Shown here piece after piece: positions 38,340-47,742 of a stretch of DNA of 64,000 nt. A program made the translations under genes and the position numbers. The stretch spans positions 634,968-698,967 of the forward strand of contig HF994935.1 of the NCBI GenBank assembly GCA_000434295.1, in the 5' to 3' direction. Positions within the stretch are counted from its first letter, which is position 1. Every line of letters starts with the position of its first letter. A model generated the notes under the pieces. That model searched no databases and had not been told where the DNA came from. It saw nothing but the letters and a program-made list of their open reading frames with translations. This DNA is from Acetobacter sp. CAG:977 (GTDB lineage Bacteria; Pseudomonadota; Alphaproteobacteria; CAAGCB01; CAG-977).

Positions 38340-38508
38340 AACTGTCCTCCCCAAAAAATAAAGGTGTTTTCTTTTAGAAGCTTTTTTACGTTAAAATTCA
38401 AGCTTAAAATACCAAAACGCCTTTGAATTCCGTTTTTTCTTTTGTATCTTAAATGCCGTTCGGATAAAAGCCGAAAATGAACAGTTTATATTAAAAAGGA
38501 TAAAAAAA

Positions 38509-39045
38509 ATGCCAGTCATCTGCCGTACCGCCCTGCCCTCGGACATCGATGCCGTGATGCGCATTGAAAAAGAAAGCTTTTTACCCGGATTGCAAGAAGA
38601 TAAAGACCTGTACTTAAAAAGGATATCCGCCTTTCCGGAAGGTTTTCTGTTGGCAGAAGACACGCAAACAAAAGAAATCGGCGGTTATATTTGTTCCGAA
38701 CTGTGGCGGGAAGACCGACCCGTTTGTGCCGAAACATTGGCTTTGGGGCACGATCCGAAAGAAGCCCACTGCTATGACGGCACGCTGTTTTATATTACGT
38801 CTTTCGGAACTTTGACCTCGTGGAGAGGCAAGAAAGTCGGCTCTTTGCTGCTTGACACGCTTGAACAGAAAATCGCAAAAGAATACCCGCAGGCGACGCA
38901 AAGCGTCCTGATCGTTTCCGAAAAATGGCTTGCGGCACGTCGACTGTACGAAAAGCGCGGATTTAAAGAACGCGGGCGCATCATCGATTTTTTCACCCCC
39001 GACGATCTGCCTGCGGAAGACGCCGTTTTAATGATGAAACCTTAA
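38509..39045 (+). CDS. GNAT-family N-acetyltransferase
   Basis: The 178-residue protein has the GNAT fold of the arylalkylamine N-acetyltransferase-like type. The acetyl-CoA-binding motif is WRGKKVGSLLLDTLEQ at about 105-120, followed by SEKWLAARRLYEKRGFKERG. AAAAGGAT precedes the ATG. The substrate is unknown. It is convergent with the batD gene, and the two stop codons share the palindrome TTAA. Confidence 0.85.
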   Translation: MPVICRTALPSDIDAVMRIEKESFLPGLQEDKDLYLKRISAFPEGFLLAEDTQTKEIGGYICSELWREDRPVCAETLALGHDPKEAHCYDGTLFYITSFGTLTSWRGKKVGSLLLDTLEQKIAKEYPQATQSVLIVSEKWLAARRLYEKRGFKERGRIIDFFTPDDLPAEDAVLMMKP

Positions 39046-40442
39046 GGATACAATTCGGGAAAAACGTCTTTTTTCGGGGCGGGCTTTTTCTTTAAAGGCT
39101 TTTTGTTTTCAAAAGCCTTCCAAACTTCCGTTCCTATCGTTTCTTCAGACCGCTCAAACAGGATTTGCGAAAACTTTGTACGACCGTATAAACGGAAATT
39201 CAGTTCTTCCAAAACCCGAAGAAAATCTTCGTCTTCGCCGTTAATCACCCTTTTAACGTCCGACAAATTCAGCACGGTCTGTTCGGAAATGCTGTCTGCC
39301 CAACGAATCAAAGCCTTTTCTATATCCTGCGGGTTTTGGGCGCGGCACGCTTCTTTAAGGTCGGCAACCAAGGCACGCTTTTTTCTAAAGCTTCGCGAAA
39401 GCTTTGCTATTCCGAATATTGAAAAAACTGCCGAAAGGGTAAAAACGACAACGCAGAGCATCGTATGCGGCAAAGGAAAGACGGAAAAGATGTTTTTTAA
39501 ACGCTTCTCAAAATCAAAAAAGGCATTATTGTTTTTTTTCGGTTCGGCTTCCGCCGTCCTTGTTTTTTGCGCCGCAGCGGCGGGGGTTATCTTAATTACG
39601 GCGGACGGCAAGAGTGCCGTTTCAATTTTTCCCGTCTGCGTATTGTACCAATCCGCTCTGATTTCCGGCAAAACAAGTTCCCCTTCGCTTTGAGGAATAT
39701 AGACTTCGGTTTTTCTGATGCCTGCCAACAAATTTCTGCCCGAAGTCAAAAGGTTGCGTTCCAAGCGCCCTTCGTACGTTCTGGCATTTTCAGGCGCGGC
39801 GGACGAAATATCGGGCAGAAATCCCGGCAAAGTCCCCGCCGCCGTCAAAACGACGGAACGTTTTACGGGCATACCGACTTTTGCGACAAGGGAACGGGGC
39901 AGAATGCCCGATAAAAACTTGACATCGGTGGCGGGAAACAGCGGAGGCTTATGATCGGGAAGTTTGCGCACCGTAACGGAAAACGGCTCCGAACAAACTT
40001 TAAGCTCTTTGATTTTCTTGGAAAAAACGACGCGGTTATATGCCGACGTTTCTATTTTTGAAAACTCCCGCCCGAAATTGACGTTCCCCTGAATGATTTC
40101 TTCGGGCACTTTTGCCGACATACATAAAGACGGAAAACTTTGCGCGCCGTCGGTTTTTATGACAGCCCTTAAACGGACTTGAGTTACCTGATACGGCTTG
40201 CCGTTTTTGTTCATGACGCGTTCAAGGGTGTTTTTATCGGGGAAAACGTCAATGTTTTTCCAATCGACCGGCATAAATCTGATTTCTGCCAATCCCAAGG
40301 AATCCCAAAGCCTTAGCCTGATTTCGAATTCTTCGCCGACCAAAACGTCTTTTTTGACGGGAAAGATTTCGGCAAAGACCTCTTGGGCAAAAGCGCTTTT
40401 GCAAAACACGCAAAGCGAAACAAACAGAAAAAACCTTACCAT
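39042..40442 (-). CDS. batD: BatD-like membrane protein
   Basis: The 466-residue protein has a signal peptide (MVRFFLFVSLCVFCKSAFA), a long extracytoplasmic beta-rich region and one transmembrane helix near 325-350. A cytoplasmic tail of about 110 residues ends in a Lys/Pro-rich segment. This is the BatD architecture: Ig-like repeats, then a helix. The sequence identity is weak by eye, and operon position supports the call. It is the last gene of the moxR-DUF58-DUF4381-batA-batB-batD operon and overlaps batB by 7 bases. The cellular role of Bat proteins is unsettled (proposed envelope stress or oxygen tolerance). Confidence 0.75.
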   Translation of the reverse strand: MVRFFLFVSLCVFCKSAFAQEVFAEIFPVKKDVLVGEEFEIRLRLWDSLGLAEIRFMPVDWKNIDVFPDKNTLERVMNKNGKPYQVTQVRLRAVIKTDGAQSFPSLCMSAKVPEEIIQGNVNFGREFSKIETSAYNRVVFSKKIKELKVCSEPFSVTVRKLPDHKPPLFPATDVKFLSGILPRSLVAKVGMPVKRSVVLTAAGTLPGFLPDISSAAPENARTYEGRLERNLLTSGRNLLAGIRKTEVYIPQSEGELVLPEIRADWYNTQTGKIETALLPSAVIKITPAAAAQKTRTAEAEPKKNNNAFFDFEKRLKNIFSVFPLPHTMLCVVVFTLSAVFSIFGIAKLSRSFRKKRALVADLKEACRAQNPQDIEKALIRWADSISEQTVLNLSDVKRVINGEDEDFLRVLEELNFRLYGRTKFSQILFERSEETIGTEVWKAFENKKPLKKKPAPKKDVFPELYP

Positions 40443-42181
40443 TCCGCCCCCTGCAAGCTTTCGGGGGGATAACGCCCGCTGAGATGTTGGAATAAAATTT
40501 TCTGTTTTAACAACAAAGACGGGTCATCGGGGATTTTCGGTGCACCGCCGCCTTGCCCCTGCCCTTCGGACGGAGTGTTTGAAGGTTTGTTTTCAAAATT
40601 TCCTCCTTGTCCGTTATCGGAAGCCCCTGAGGCTCCGCTCGATGCTTCTCCTTTATTTTCTTGAGGACTGTTTTGGTTGTCATTTTGTTTATTATCAGTA
40701 TGTTGTTTGTTGTTTTTATTATTTTGGTTTAAGTTGTTTTCCTGATTTTCAGAATCCCCTTCGCCGTTCCCGCCGCCCGCAGAAGGCGCATCGGAACCGC
40801 CCGTACCATTATCGGAATCGCCTTCGTTATTTCCCGAAGAATCTCCGTCGCCTTTTGAATCATCGTTCTTGCCTTGTCCCCCGTCAGGAGGCGGTTCGCG
40901 GTTTCTTAACCGTTCGGCAATCTCTAAATTGACTTGCGCATCTTCGGAATTCGGATTTTCAAAAACGGCGGCTTTTAACATCTCTACCGCGGCATCATAG
41001 TTTTCCATCCGTATCAGACGCGTCCCCGTATTATAATACGTTTTAAAGTCTTCCGCATCGCGGGCAATCCGTAACGCTTTAGAAACATCGCCTGATTTCA
41101 AGGCTTTTTCGGCACGGGCTGGAGCATTCAAAAATAAATCCGAAGCATTTGCGGGAACCGAAAAAAATCCGAATATTAACAGCACGCTCAAAGCGCCTCT
41201 GCCCGCCAAAAAAGGAAACACCAACAAAGCGGGAAATAAAAACATCCACCCTATATCCGTCGTGCGAGGATCGTTTTTAACATTGATTTCCGATGCGTCG
41301 GCATCCTGAAACAAACGGGCATATGACCGCATTAAAAAAGCCGTATCAGACCCGTCCGCCGACACAGAAGCATAAGCTCCGTTCCCTTTCAAAGCGAGCT
41401 TTTTTAAAAACTCTTCTTTTAACCTGTGGTGTACGGGATTTCCAAGTCTGTCCGTTATCGGCGTATCGTCTTTTTGCATTAACGGCGCCCCCGCCGTCGT
41501 CCCTATGCCCAAAACGAACAGACGACCGCCGCTTTTAGCAAAAGATTCCGCCGTTTTCAAAGCATCGTCCTGTTGAGCGAGGACCTCTTCTCCCCCGTCG
41601 GTCAGCAAAAAAATATCCCCGCCTTTTGCTCCCGTTGATTTTAACATTCTTACGGCTTCCGCCAAAGCACGGTCTATGCGCGATCCTTGAGCCGGAACCA
41701 AATCGAAATTCAACAACGGCAATATATTTTCAATAACGCTTTTATCCGTTGTCGTCGGCAGCAAAGAATACGGTTCGTTTGCAAAAATTCCGAAACCGAC
41801 GGGCATGCCTTTTAAACCGTTTAAGATGTCATACGACTTGAACTGCAACGCGCTGAAACGGTTCGGAAATACGTCTTTTGCCCGCATCGAAAGCGACAAA
41901 TCTGCCATAATCATGACAGGCGTTTTCGGAGCGTAAAGCGTCCCGTTTGTTCGTTGAACGCCGACCCCGACCATTGCCAAAACCGCACAAATCGAAGCAA
42001 AAAAAGATAAAATCGGCAAAATCCTTTTTTGCCCGCCACTCCCCCGCGACAAAAAAGGCAACAAATGCGAATCAACTGCCCTTCCCCATGCTTCGGACGT
42101 TCCGAACGCCCGAAAACAAAACAACAATGCCGGTATCAAAAACCAAAAAGCCCACGGGCGTAAAAAGACAATTTCGTTCAT
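40436..42181 (-). CDS. batB: BatB-BatC fusion: VWA domain plus TPR and low-complexity tail
   Basis: From the ATG at 42181, overlapping batA by 4 bases (ATGA), the protein has 581 residues. It has an N-terminal transmembrane helix and a von Willebrand A domain (about 80-290) with MIDAS DLSLS and a later LLTDGGEE. A second helix lies near 310-340, and TPR units follow at about 360-430 (YYNTGTRLIRMENYDAAVEM). A Gly/Asn/Gln/Asp/Ser-rich tail of about 120 residues ends the protein. VWA and TPR parts are separate BatB and BatC proteins in some bacteria and fused here. The tail is probably disordered. Confidence 0.85.
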   Translation of the reverse strand: MNEIVFLRPWAFWFLIPALLFCFRAFGTSEAWGRAVDSHLLPFLSRGSGGQKRILPILSFFASICAVLAMVGVGVQRTNGTLYAPKTPVMIMADLSLSMRAKDVFPNRFSALQFKSYDILNGLKGMPVGFGIFANEPYSLLPTTTDKSVIENILPLLNFDLVPAQGSRIDRALAEAVRMLKSTGAKGGDIFLLTDGGEEVLAQQDDALKTAESFAKSGGRLFVLGIGTTAGAPLMQKDDTPITDRLGNPVHHRLKEEFLKKLALKGNGAYASVSADGSDTAFLMRSYARLFQDADASEINVKNDPRTTDIGWMFLFPALLVFPFLAGRGALSVLLIFGFFSVPANASDLFLNAPARAEKALKSGDVSKALRIARDAEDFKTYYNTGTRLIRMENYDAAVEMLKAAVFENPNSEDAQVNLEIAERLRNREPPPDGGQGKNDDSKGDGDSSGNNEGDSDNGTGGSDAPSAGGGNGEGDSENQENNLNQNNKNNKQHTDNKQNDNQNSPQENKGEASSGASGASDNGQGGNFENKPSNTPSEGQGQGGGAPKIPDDPSLLLKQKILFQHLSGRYPPESLQGAEW

Positions 42182-43161
42182 TTGCCCGTATTCCTTTTTA
42201 TTTTTGACCAAAGCCCGAAGCTTAAGCCTTTTAGGACGTTCACGCTCAACAAAACCAGACAAACGAACAAAGGATACGGATACAGTTCTTTTTGAGGCAT
42301 CAGATAAACGTCGGTTTGAGACAACGGTTCCGCATCTGAAATTTTTTGATAAGCTTCTTCCAACCCCTTCGGGTTGTCCACGGAATAGAAATGTCCGCCC
42401 GTTTCCTTGGCTATTTTTCCCAACAGCACGATATCTATGCTTTCCGCAGGATTGGCAGACGGTTTCCCGACACCGATTGTATAAACTCTGACATTTTCGG
42501 AAACGGCTTTTTTCAAAGCATCGGGAGGCATCAGGCTTCCCGCGTTATTAACGCCGTCCGTCAATAAAACGACCACTTTTTGCGCAGTTTCGGATTTATT
42601 TAAATAATCCGCCGCCATCCCCAAAGCATCCCCGATTGCCGTCATGCCGCCCAAAAGCCCGACCTGAACGGAAGAAAGCATTTCTCTTAAAGTCAGGTAG
42701 TCAACGGTCAACGGAACATACATTGACGCCTGCCCCGCAAACAAAATAATGCCGATCCGGTCTCCGCTTCGGGTGCGGACAAACGTATCTGCGGCAGCTT
42801 TGACGGCACTTAAGCGGTCAAGAGCCTCACCGTTTTCGGAAATAAAATCTTTTTGTTGCATTGATCCTGAAATATCCAATATCAGGATTAAATCCCGAAC
42901 AGGCGCGACATAGCTTTGAATCCCCGCGGGCGTTTGCGGGCGAGCCGCCGCAAGCAGCAAAAAAATCCAAGCCGCCTGCATCATAAAAGCCCGCCGAAAA
43001 CGAAACGAACGGGGCATTTTTGAAGATATTGCCTTGACTTCGTAAAAAAACGGCACCTTAACGGCTTTGGAAAGCTCCCCTTCCTTTCCTGTCGAAAACC
43101 GCCGTACCAAATACGGCAACGGCAATAAAAACAGCAAAAAAGGGAAAGCGAAATGAATCAT
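42178..43161 (-). CDS. batA: BatA-like VWA-domain membrane protein
   Basis: The 327-residue protein has N-terminal hydrophobic segments (residues 1-20 and 55-75), a VWA domain (about 85-285) with a complete MIDAS DISGS and VLLTDGVNN, and a C-terminal helix (about 295-315). The VWA domain probably binds a metal-dependent protein partner at the membrane. Both ends overlap neighbours by 4 bases (ATGA), so translation is coupled through the operon. Confidence 0.88.
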   Translation of the reverse strand: MIHFAFPFLLFLLPLPYLVRRFSTGKEGELSKAVKVPFFYEVKAISSKMPRSFRFRRAFMMQAAWIFLLLAAARPQTPAGIQSYVAPVRDLILILDISGSMQQKDFISENGEALDRLSAVKAAADTFVRTRSGDRIGIILFAGQASMYVPLTVDYLTLREMLSSVQVGLLGGMTAIGDALGMAADYLNKSETAQKVVVLLTDGVNNAGSLMPPDALKKAVSENVRVYTIGVGKPSANPAESIDIVLLGKIAKETGGHFYSVDNPKGLEEAYQKISDAEPLSQTDVYLMPQKELYPYPLFVCLVLLSVNVLKGLSFGLWSKIKRNTGK

Positions 43162-43637
43162 GCGTGTTCAATAATCCATTCTTTGGCGGACTTTGCCAAA
43201 TCCGCCGCGTCTTTGACCGTTACGGCGCCTTTGGGGACATACATGACCGTTTCAAGGATTTCTGCCGATTTTCCGTTAAAAAGAGGCTTTTTAGACGTTT
43301 TTTGCAAAAACTCTCGCCACTGTTTTCCGTAAGCACCCGCAACCTGTTCCCGAGGAAACCTGATCAGCGCCACGCGCTTAAGCAACAAAGACAGCTCGGA
43401 CGCCAAACGGTGAGGATCTTCGGCGTATTTTTGGCAAAGGCTGTCGATTTCGCGCAAAGCGTACTTTTTGGCGTTCATCCGCCTTTTTTTCATCAAAAGC
43501 CAAACGGCAACACAGATCAGCACCGCAATGCCCGCCAAAGCCCACCATCCCCAGGCAAGAGGCCATACGGAAGGCAACGGCGGCAAATGTATGTCGCGCA
43601 ATCCCGACAAATCAATTCCCTGTCCCGTCGGATTCAT
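43158..43637 (-). CDS. DUF4381-like membrane protein of the bat operon
   Basis: The 159-residue protein opens with a Pro-rich segment (LRDIHLPPLPSVWPLAWGWW), then one transmembrane helix (about 30-50) and a cytoplasmic helical domain. This is the usual DUF4381 layout, found between the DUF58 and VWA genes in such operons. No enzymatic motif is visible. It overlaps batA by 4 bases and lies 11 bases after the DUF58 gene. Confidence 0.78.
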   Translation of the reverse strand: MNPTGQGIDLSGLRDIHLPPLPSVWPLAWGWWALAGIAVLICVAVWLLMKKRRMNAKKYALREIDSLCQKYAEDPHRLASELSLLLKRVALIRFPREQVAGAYGKQWREFLQKTSKKPLFNGKSAEILETVMYVPKGAVTVKDAADLAKSAKEWIIEHA

Positions 43638-43648
43638 GGTTTCCTCCT

Positions 43649-44623
43649 TTAAGCCCGTTCTGCCGTCAAAACGCCTTTTCGTACGGTTTCGGCAGGATTT
43701 TGATCCGTACGCAACGCAATGTAGATAATGTTGCGGCTATGGCAAAAGTTTTCAAGTTGGCGGCGGGGTTCCAAAAAAACTTTTTCGTATTCCGCCCGCC
43801 ATGCCGGATCATCCGTATGAATGGTCGTTGTTTTTTTACCGTCGCTGATGCGGTAGCTTCCCGGCGGAGGCGGCGTTTCTTCCAATGGATCAAAAACTTG
43901 GATGCACACGACATCGCAATGTCTGGAAATATACGTTAAATGTTTTTTCGATTCTTCGTCAAAATCGTGAAAATCGCTGATAATATAGACGCGCCCGCCG
44001 TTTTTGGAAACACGCCGTAACTCTGCCAAAGCTTCGTGCAGGTTTTTGCCTTTTTCGTCGGCATCGTCGTTCGCCGCTTCGACAACGGCGGTAAAGACCT
44101 CCATCAAACGGCGCATCTGGCGGTGCGGAGCAATCTTGGCATAGCGGGATGCCGACATGATAATTGCGCCGATCTTGTCTCCGTTTTCCCGTGACGCCCA
44201 AGCCAAAGCCGCCAAAATACGCGCCGCAATGACGGATTTAAAAGCTACGCGCGTCCCGAAACGCATGGAAGACCTGAAATCGCCCAAAAACAAAACGGGA
44301 CGGTCACGTTCTTCACGATACAGCTTTGTATGCGTCTTACCCGTTCTTGCCGTAACGCGCCAATCGATCATGCGGATATCGTCGCCCGGATGATAAATCC
44401 GGACTTCGTCGAATTCCATGCCGCGCCCTCTGAACGGAGAACGGTGCAAACCTGCCCCTTCCGTTCTTGAAAAGCCCAAAGAATCAAATGACAAAAGCGG
44501 GACAAAACGTCGCTGAGCCAGCAATTCGCCCAGCGTCGCATGCACACCGTCGCCTTCGGTGACAGCTTGCGCTTTTTCCGAAGAAGACCCCGTTGTTATC
44601 AAAGATTTTAATTTCTTCAGCAT
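43649..44623 (-). CDS. DUF58 protein (VWA-like, MoxR-associated)
   Basis: The 324-residue protein carries the DUF58 signature RGMEFDEVRIYHPGDDIRMI, followed by DWRVTART. A downstream VWA-like part includes PVLFLGDFRSSMRFG and VYIISDFHDFD. DUF58 proteins accompany MoxR ATPases and are thought to be their substrates or adaptors. There is no signal peptide or clear membrane helix. Its start overlaps the moxR stop by one base (TAATG). Confidence 0.9.
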   Translation of the reverse strand: MLKKLKSLITTGSSSEKAQAVTEGDGVHATLGELLAQRRFVPLLSFDSLGFSRTEGAGLHRSPFRGRGMEFDEVRIYHPGDDIRMIDWRVTARTGKTHTKLYREERDRPVLFLGDFRSSMRFGTRVAFKSVIAARILAALAWASRENGDKIGAIIMSASRYAKIAPHRQMRRLMEVFTAVVEAANDDADEKGKNLHEALAELRRVSKNGGRVYIISDFHDFDEESKKHLTYISRHCDVVCIQVFDPLEETPPPPGSYRISDGKKTTTIHTDDPAWRAEYEKVFLEPRRQLENFCHSRNIIYIALRTDQNPAETVRKGVLTAERA

Positions 44624-45606
44624 TACGGCATCGGTACCCTGTTCAACAAAACATCAAGAAAGCTGTCGGGCGTAATGCCTTCGGCTTCGGCTTCAAACGT
44701 CAAAATGACGCGGTGGCGCAAAACATCATGAACAACGGCATGAATGTCTTCGGGAAGGACGTAATCCCGCCCTTCAAGCCACGTTTTTGCCCGAGCGCAA
44801 CGATCCAAAGCTATCGTCCCGCGCGGGCTTGCCCCGAACGCGACCCAACGTTTGAATTTGTCGCCGTACGCTTCGGGGCGGCGCGTCGCCATAACCAGCT
44901 GGACGATATATTCTTCCAAAGACGGCGACAAATGTACGCCCAAAGCTTCTCTTCTTGCTTCAAAAACGCGGGTTTGCGGCACGGCTTCAAAAGTCAACGG
45001 CGCGACTTCCAACGCTTCGTCGCGAACCAGCTTTAAAATGCGGCGTTCGGATTCTGCATCGGGCTGACCGATTTTCACATACATCAAAAAACGATCCAAT
45101 TGCGCTTCGGGCAAAGGATACGTCCCTTCCTGCTCAATCGGGTTTTGAGTCGCCATAACCATAAACAGTTTCGGCAGCTTGTACGTTTTCCCGCCGACGG
45201 TAACCTGACGTTCCGCCATGGCTTCCAATAAAGCGGACTGTACTTTTGCAGGAGCGCGGTTGATTTCGTCAGCCAAAATCAGATTATGGAAAACAGGTCC
45301 CGGCTGAAATTGAAAAGTCCCCGTTTCGGGACGGTAAATATCGCTGCCCGTAATGTCCGAAGGCAAAAGATCCGGCGTAAATTGAATACGCTGGTCATCG
45401 CCTTCCAATGCTTCGGAAAGTTTTTTGATGGCTTTCGTCTTTGCCAAGCCCGGAGCACCTTCCACCAACAAATGACCGTCCGCCAGCAACGCTATCAGCA
45501 ACCGGTCAACCAATTCCGACTGGCCGACGATGCAGGAATTCATATATTCGCGCAATTGCATAAAACTGCGCCGCGCATTCGTCATTGTTTGATTTTCGGC
45601 TTGCAT
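44623..45606 (-). CDS. moxR: MoxR-family AAA+ ATPase
   Basis: The 327-residue AAA+ protein has Walker A VEGAPGLAKTKAI near residue 48. Walker B is LILADEINRAPAKVQSALLE near 108, sensor 1 lies in VMATQNPIEQEGTYPLPEAQ, and an ATPase lid is C-terminal. MoxR proteins act as chaperones that load metal or fold VWA-domain partners, here probably BatA/BatB. It is the first gene of the six-gene operon, with GGAGAG before the ATG at 45606. Confidence 0.93.
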   Translation of the reverse strand: MQAENQTMTNARRSFMQLREYMNSCIVGQSELVDRLLIALLADGHLLVEGAPGLAKTKAIKKLSEALEGDDQRIQFTPDLLPSDITGSDIYRPETGTFQFQPGPVFHNLILADEINRAPAKVQSALLEAMAERQVTVGGKTYKLPKLFMVMATQNPIEQEGTYPLPEAQLDRFLMYVKIGQPDAESERRILKLVRDEALEVAPLTFEAVPQTRVFEARREALGVHLSPSLEEYIVQLVMATRRPEAYGDKFKRWVAFGASPRGTIALDRCARAKTWLEGRDYVLPEDIHAVVHDVLRHRVILTFEAEAEGITPDSFLDVLLNRVPMP

Positions 45607-45683
45607 AAAAAACTCTCCTTTTTTTCAAGAAAACCTGTTACAAGTTAATATACTGATTTTTTTCCTACGGGTTAATAGGATTT

Positions 45684-46463
45684 ATGGTCATATTGCCGCT
45701 TTATCAAGTCGTCTTTGCCGTTCAAGAGCAAAAATTTTCAAAAACGCGCTTCTTTGCTTTGATGCATGACGGGCAAATCAGGGAAATGGGAATGCCTGAT
45801 TTAAGATATCCGTCTTATTGCGCGTCAAACGGAAAAATTTGCGGCGTCTTTTACGACGATCAAAAAGGCTTTATCGCTTTGTCCGACCTGAAAATTACCG
45901 AAAGCCCCTTGCCGGAATTGGTCTTTACTCTTTCAAAACATCAAATCGCGTACCCCGTCGTTTCTCCCGACCGGCAAAAAATCGCCTTTATCGAATACGG
46001 CGAAGATGAAACCTCCCCCGTCTTGCGTCTGATTTTACGCGAAGAATTCGGTTGGTTTCCCGTCCAGCTTAAAATCAATGCCGCTTTTTCACCCGTGTGC
46101 TGGGGCGGCAAAGACGCTTTGATTTATACGGGACGAAACAACGAATTGATGATGATTTCCGCTTCCCCTTCCAAACGCGGAACCGCAAAAATCGACACAA
46201 ACGCAAAATTGCCCGCCTATCATCAACAAAGCGGCAGACTCGCTTTTGTCAAAGACGACAACATTATCCTGAAAGGAAAAGACAACCTTTCTTTTGAAGC
46301 GGATTCTCCGGACATGTTAAATTTTTCAAATGACGGGGAAAGCCTTTATTTTACGGCATTTAAAAACGGAAATTACTCTCTATGCCGCTTTTCGATTGAA
46401 AAAAGAGAAGCAACTCGCCTGTGCGAATCCGATGCCCGCATCGTATGGGCGGCGGAAATTTAA
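45684..46463 (+). CDS. Putative beta-propeller protein (TolB/PD40-like)
   Basis: The 259-residue protein has repeated blade-like segments, such as YPVVSPDRQKIAFIEYGED, NAAFSPVCWGGKDALIYTG, and LNFSNDGESLYFTAFKNG. These are typical of PD40/TolB propeller repeats. No convincing signal peptide is present: it begins MVILPLYQVVFAVQEQKFS, which is a short hydrophobic start at best. The role is unknown. It is divergent from moxR with 77 bases between, and convergent with the membrane-protein gene, sharing a TTAA stop palindrome. Confidence 0.65.
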   Translation: MVILPLYQVVFAVQEQKFSKTRFFALMHDGQIREMGMPDLRYPSYCASNGKICGVFYDDQKGFIALSDLKITESPLPELVFTLSKHQIAYPVVSPDRQKIAFIEYGEDETSPVLRLILREEFGWFPVQLKINAAFSPVCWGGKDALIYTGRNNELMMISASPSKRGTAKIDTNAKLPAYHQQSGRLAFVKDDNIILKGKDNLSFEADSPDMLNFSNDGESLYFTAFKNGNYSLCRFSIEKREATRLCESDARIVWAAEI

Positions 46464-47617
46464 AACGAACGTTCGCGACAAACAAACGCCAATCCCGCCG
46501 CTATCACGGGAATGACGGAAAATCCGAATGACACCGCAAAAAACGGATCCGCATACGGAGCCAGAAAAACCGACAAAAGCACCGCTTTTTCAAATATTCC
46601 CGAACCTCCCCTTTCGCGGACATCACAGATCAAGAATGCGGAAGAAGCACATAAAACGGCGTATTGAGCCGCTTCAAACATCGGAAAGCACAAAGCCACG
46701 GCGGCACAGAAAAAAGCGTTTTTAACGTTTTCTTTCGCCGTTTTCCTTTTAAAAATTCCGAATGCGGCAACAACCGTCAAAACAATCGCAAAAATCTGAA
46801 AAACCAACGCCAAAACAGGCGACGCGCTGGAACAAGCCGAAGCGCCGATGACGGAAGCAAAATCGCAAGGATTTTCTTTCAAAGCCGAAATGCCGCCTTC
46901 AAACGCTTCTAAAAATCCGCCCGCGCCGTAACGGGAAAAAGCCCCCGCAACGATAAAACCACCGAACGCCAGCGCCACAAAAGCCGCCGCTTTACATTTT
47001 TTCAGGAATAAAGCAACCACGCACGCCGAACCGTAAAACGGCGAAACAAAGCTTAATCCGCCGATGAAACCTGCCGTTTTCGGAAACTTGTTCGCTTTTG
47101 TCAGCAAAAAAATCAACGCCGCCGCATAAAACAACCCGCCGCCGCCGAAAGAAAACGCATAAAACAAAGCAGGAAAAGCAAACGTCAGCAAAACGGCCTG
47201 AATAAAGGGAAACAGCAAAAGCAGCGACGCCGAAAAGAAAAACAGCCCCCACGTCAGCCACATTGAATAAAATTCGCCGTAAGCCAATTCGGCAAAAGGC
47301 ACAATCACCAAAGGCAATGTCGGAGCCGAAAAAGAACGAAAAACGCCGTTCGCCCCCGTAACATTCTTTACAAAATCGGTTTGAATTTCGGGATTATAAA
47401 CTTCTTCGGGACTTTTCCCGCTTTCAAACAAGCGCAATAACGCATACGATCCCGCAATATTTTCTCCTGAAATTTTTAATGTGTCGTTTTGTATTCCCGC
47501 GACGGGCAAACCGTCTTCGTCATAAAACGACGAACGCGTCAAAACCGTATAAAACATCGCAAATGCCAATAATGCGGCAAAAAAATATTTTAACAGAAGC
47601 TTTTCTTCTTTTCCCAT
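46460..47617 (-). CDS. Polytopic membrane protein, possibly GT87/DUF2029-like
   Basis: From the ATG at 47617 (GCGGGG upstream) the protein has 385 residues with about nine to ten hydrophobic helices. The first helix is followed by an extracytoplasmic loop (about 35-90), which ends near SAPTLPLVIVPFAELAYG. This layout resembles GT-C-type glycosyltransferases of the GT87/DUF2029 group, but the key acidic motif is not certain, so the family is only suggested. It is divergent from the dihydropyrimidinase gene. Confidence 0.65.
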   Translation of the reverse strand: MGKEEKLLLKYFFAALLAFAMFYTVLTRSSFYDEDGLPVAGIQNDTLKISGENIAGSYALLRLFESGKSPEEVYNPEIQTDFVKNVTGANGVFRSFSAPTLPLVIVPFAELAYGEFYSMWLTWGLFFFSASLLLLFPFIQAVLLTFAFPALFYAFSFGGGGLFYAAALIFLLTKANKFPKTAGFIGGLSFVSPFYGSACVVALFLKKCKAAAFVALAFGGFIVAGAFSRYGAGGFLEAFEGGISALKENPCDFASVIGASACSSASPVLALVFQIFAIVLTVVAAFGIFKRKTAKENVKNAFFCAAVALCFPMFEAAQYAVLCASSAFLICDVRERGGSGIFEKAVLLSVFLAPYADPFFAVSFGFSVIPVIAAGLAFVCRERSF

Positions 47618-47742
47618 GAATGCCCCGCTTTTCAAACCGCTTAAACTATAAAAGAAACAGCTTCGATAAAAAATAAAAAATTTCCCTGACGTCGGAGAAA
47701 CGGATAATGTTATGATTAAGAAAAACTTTTTGGAGGCTTGAT

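Noticed and set aside
47686..47716. Promoter CTGACG-TATGAT before the dihydropyrimidinase gene
   Set aside because: The 19-base spacing is poor and the -35 match is partial.
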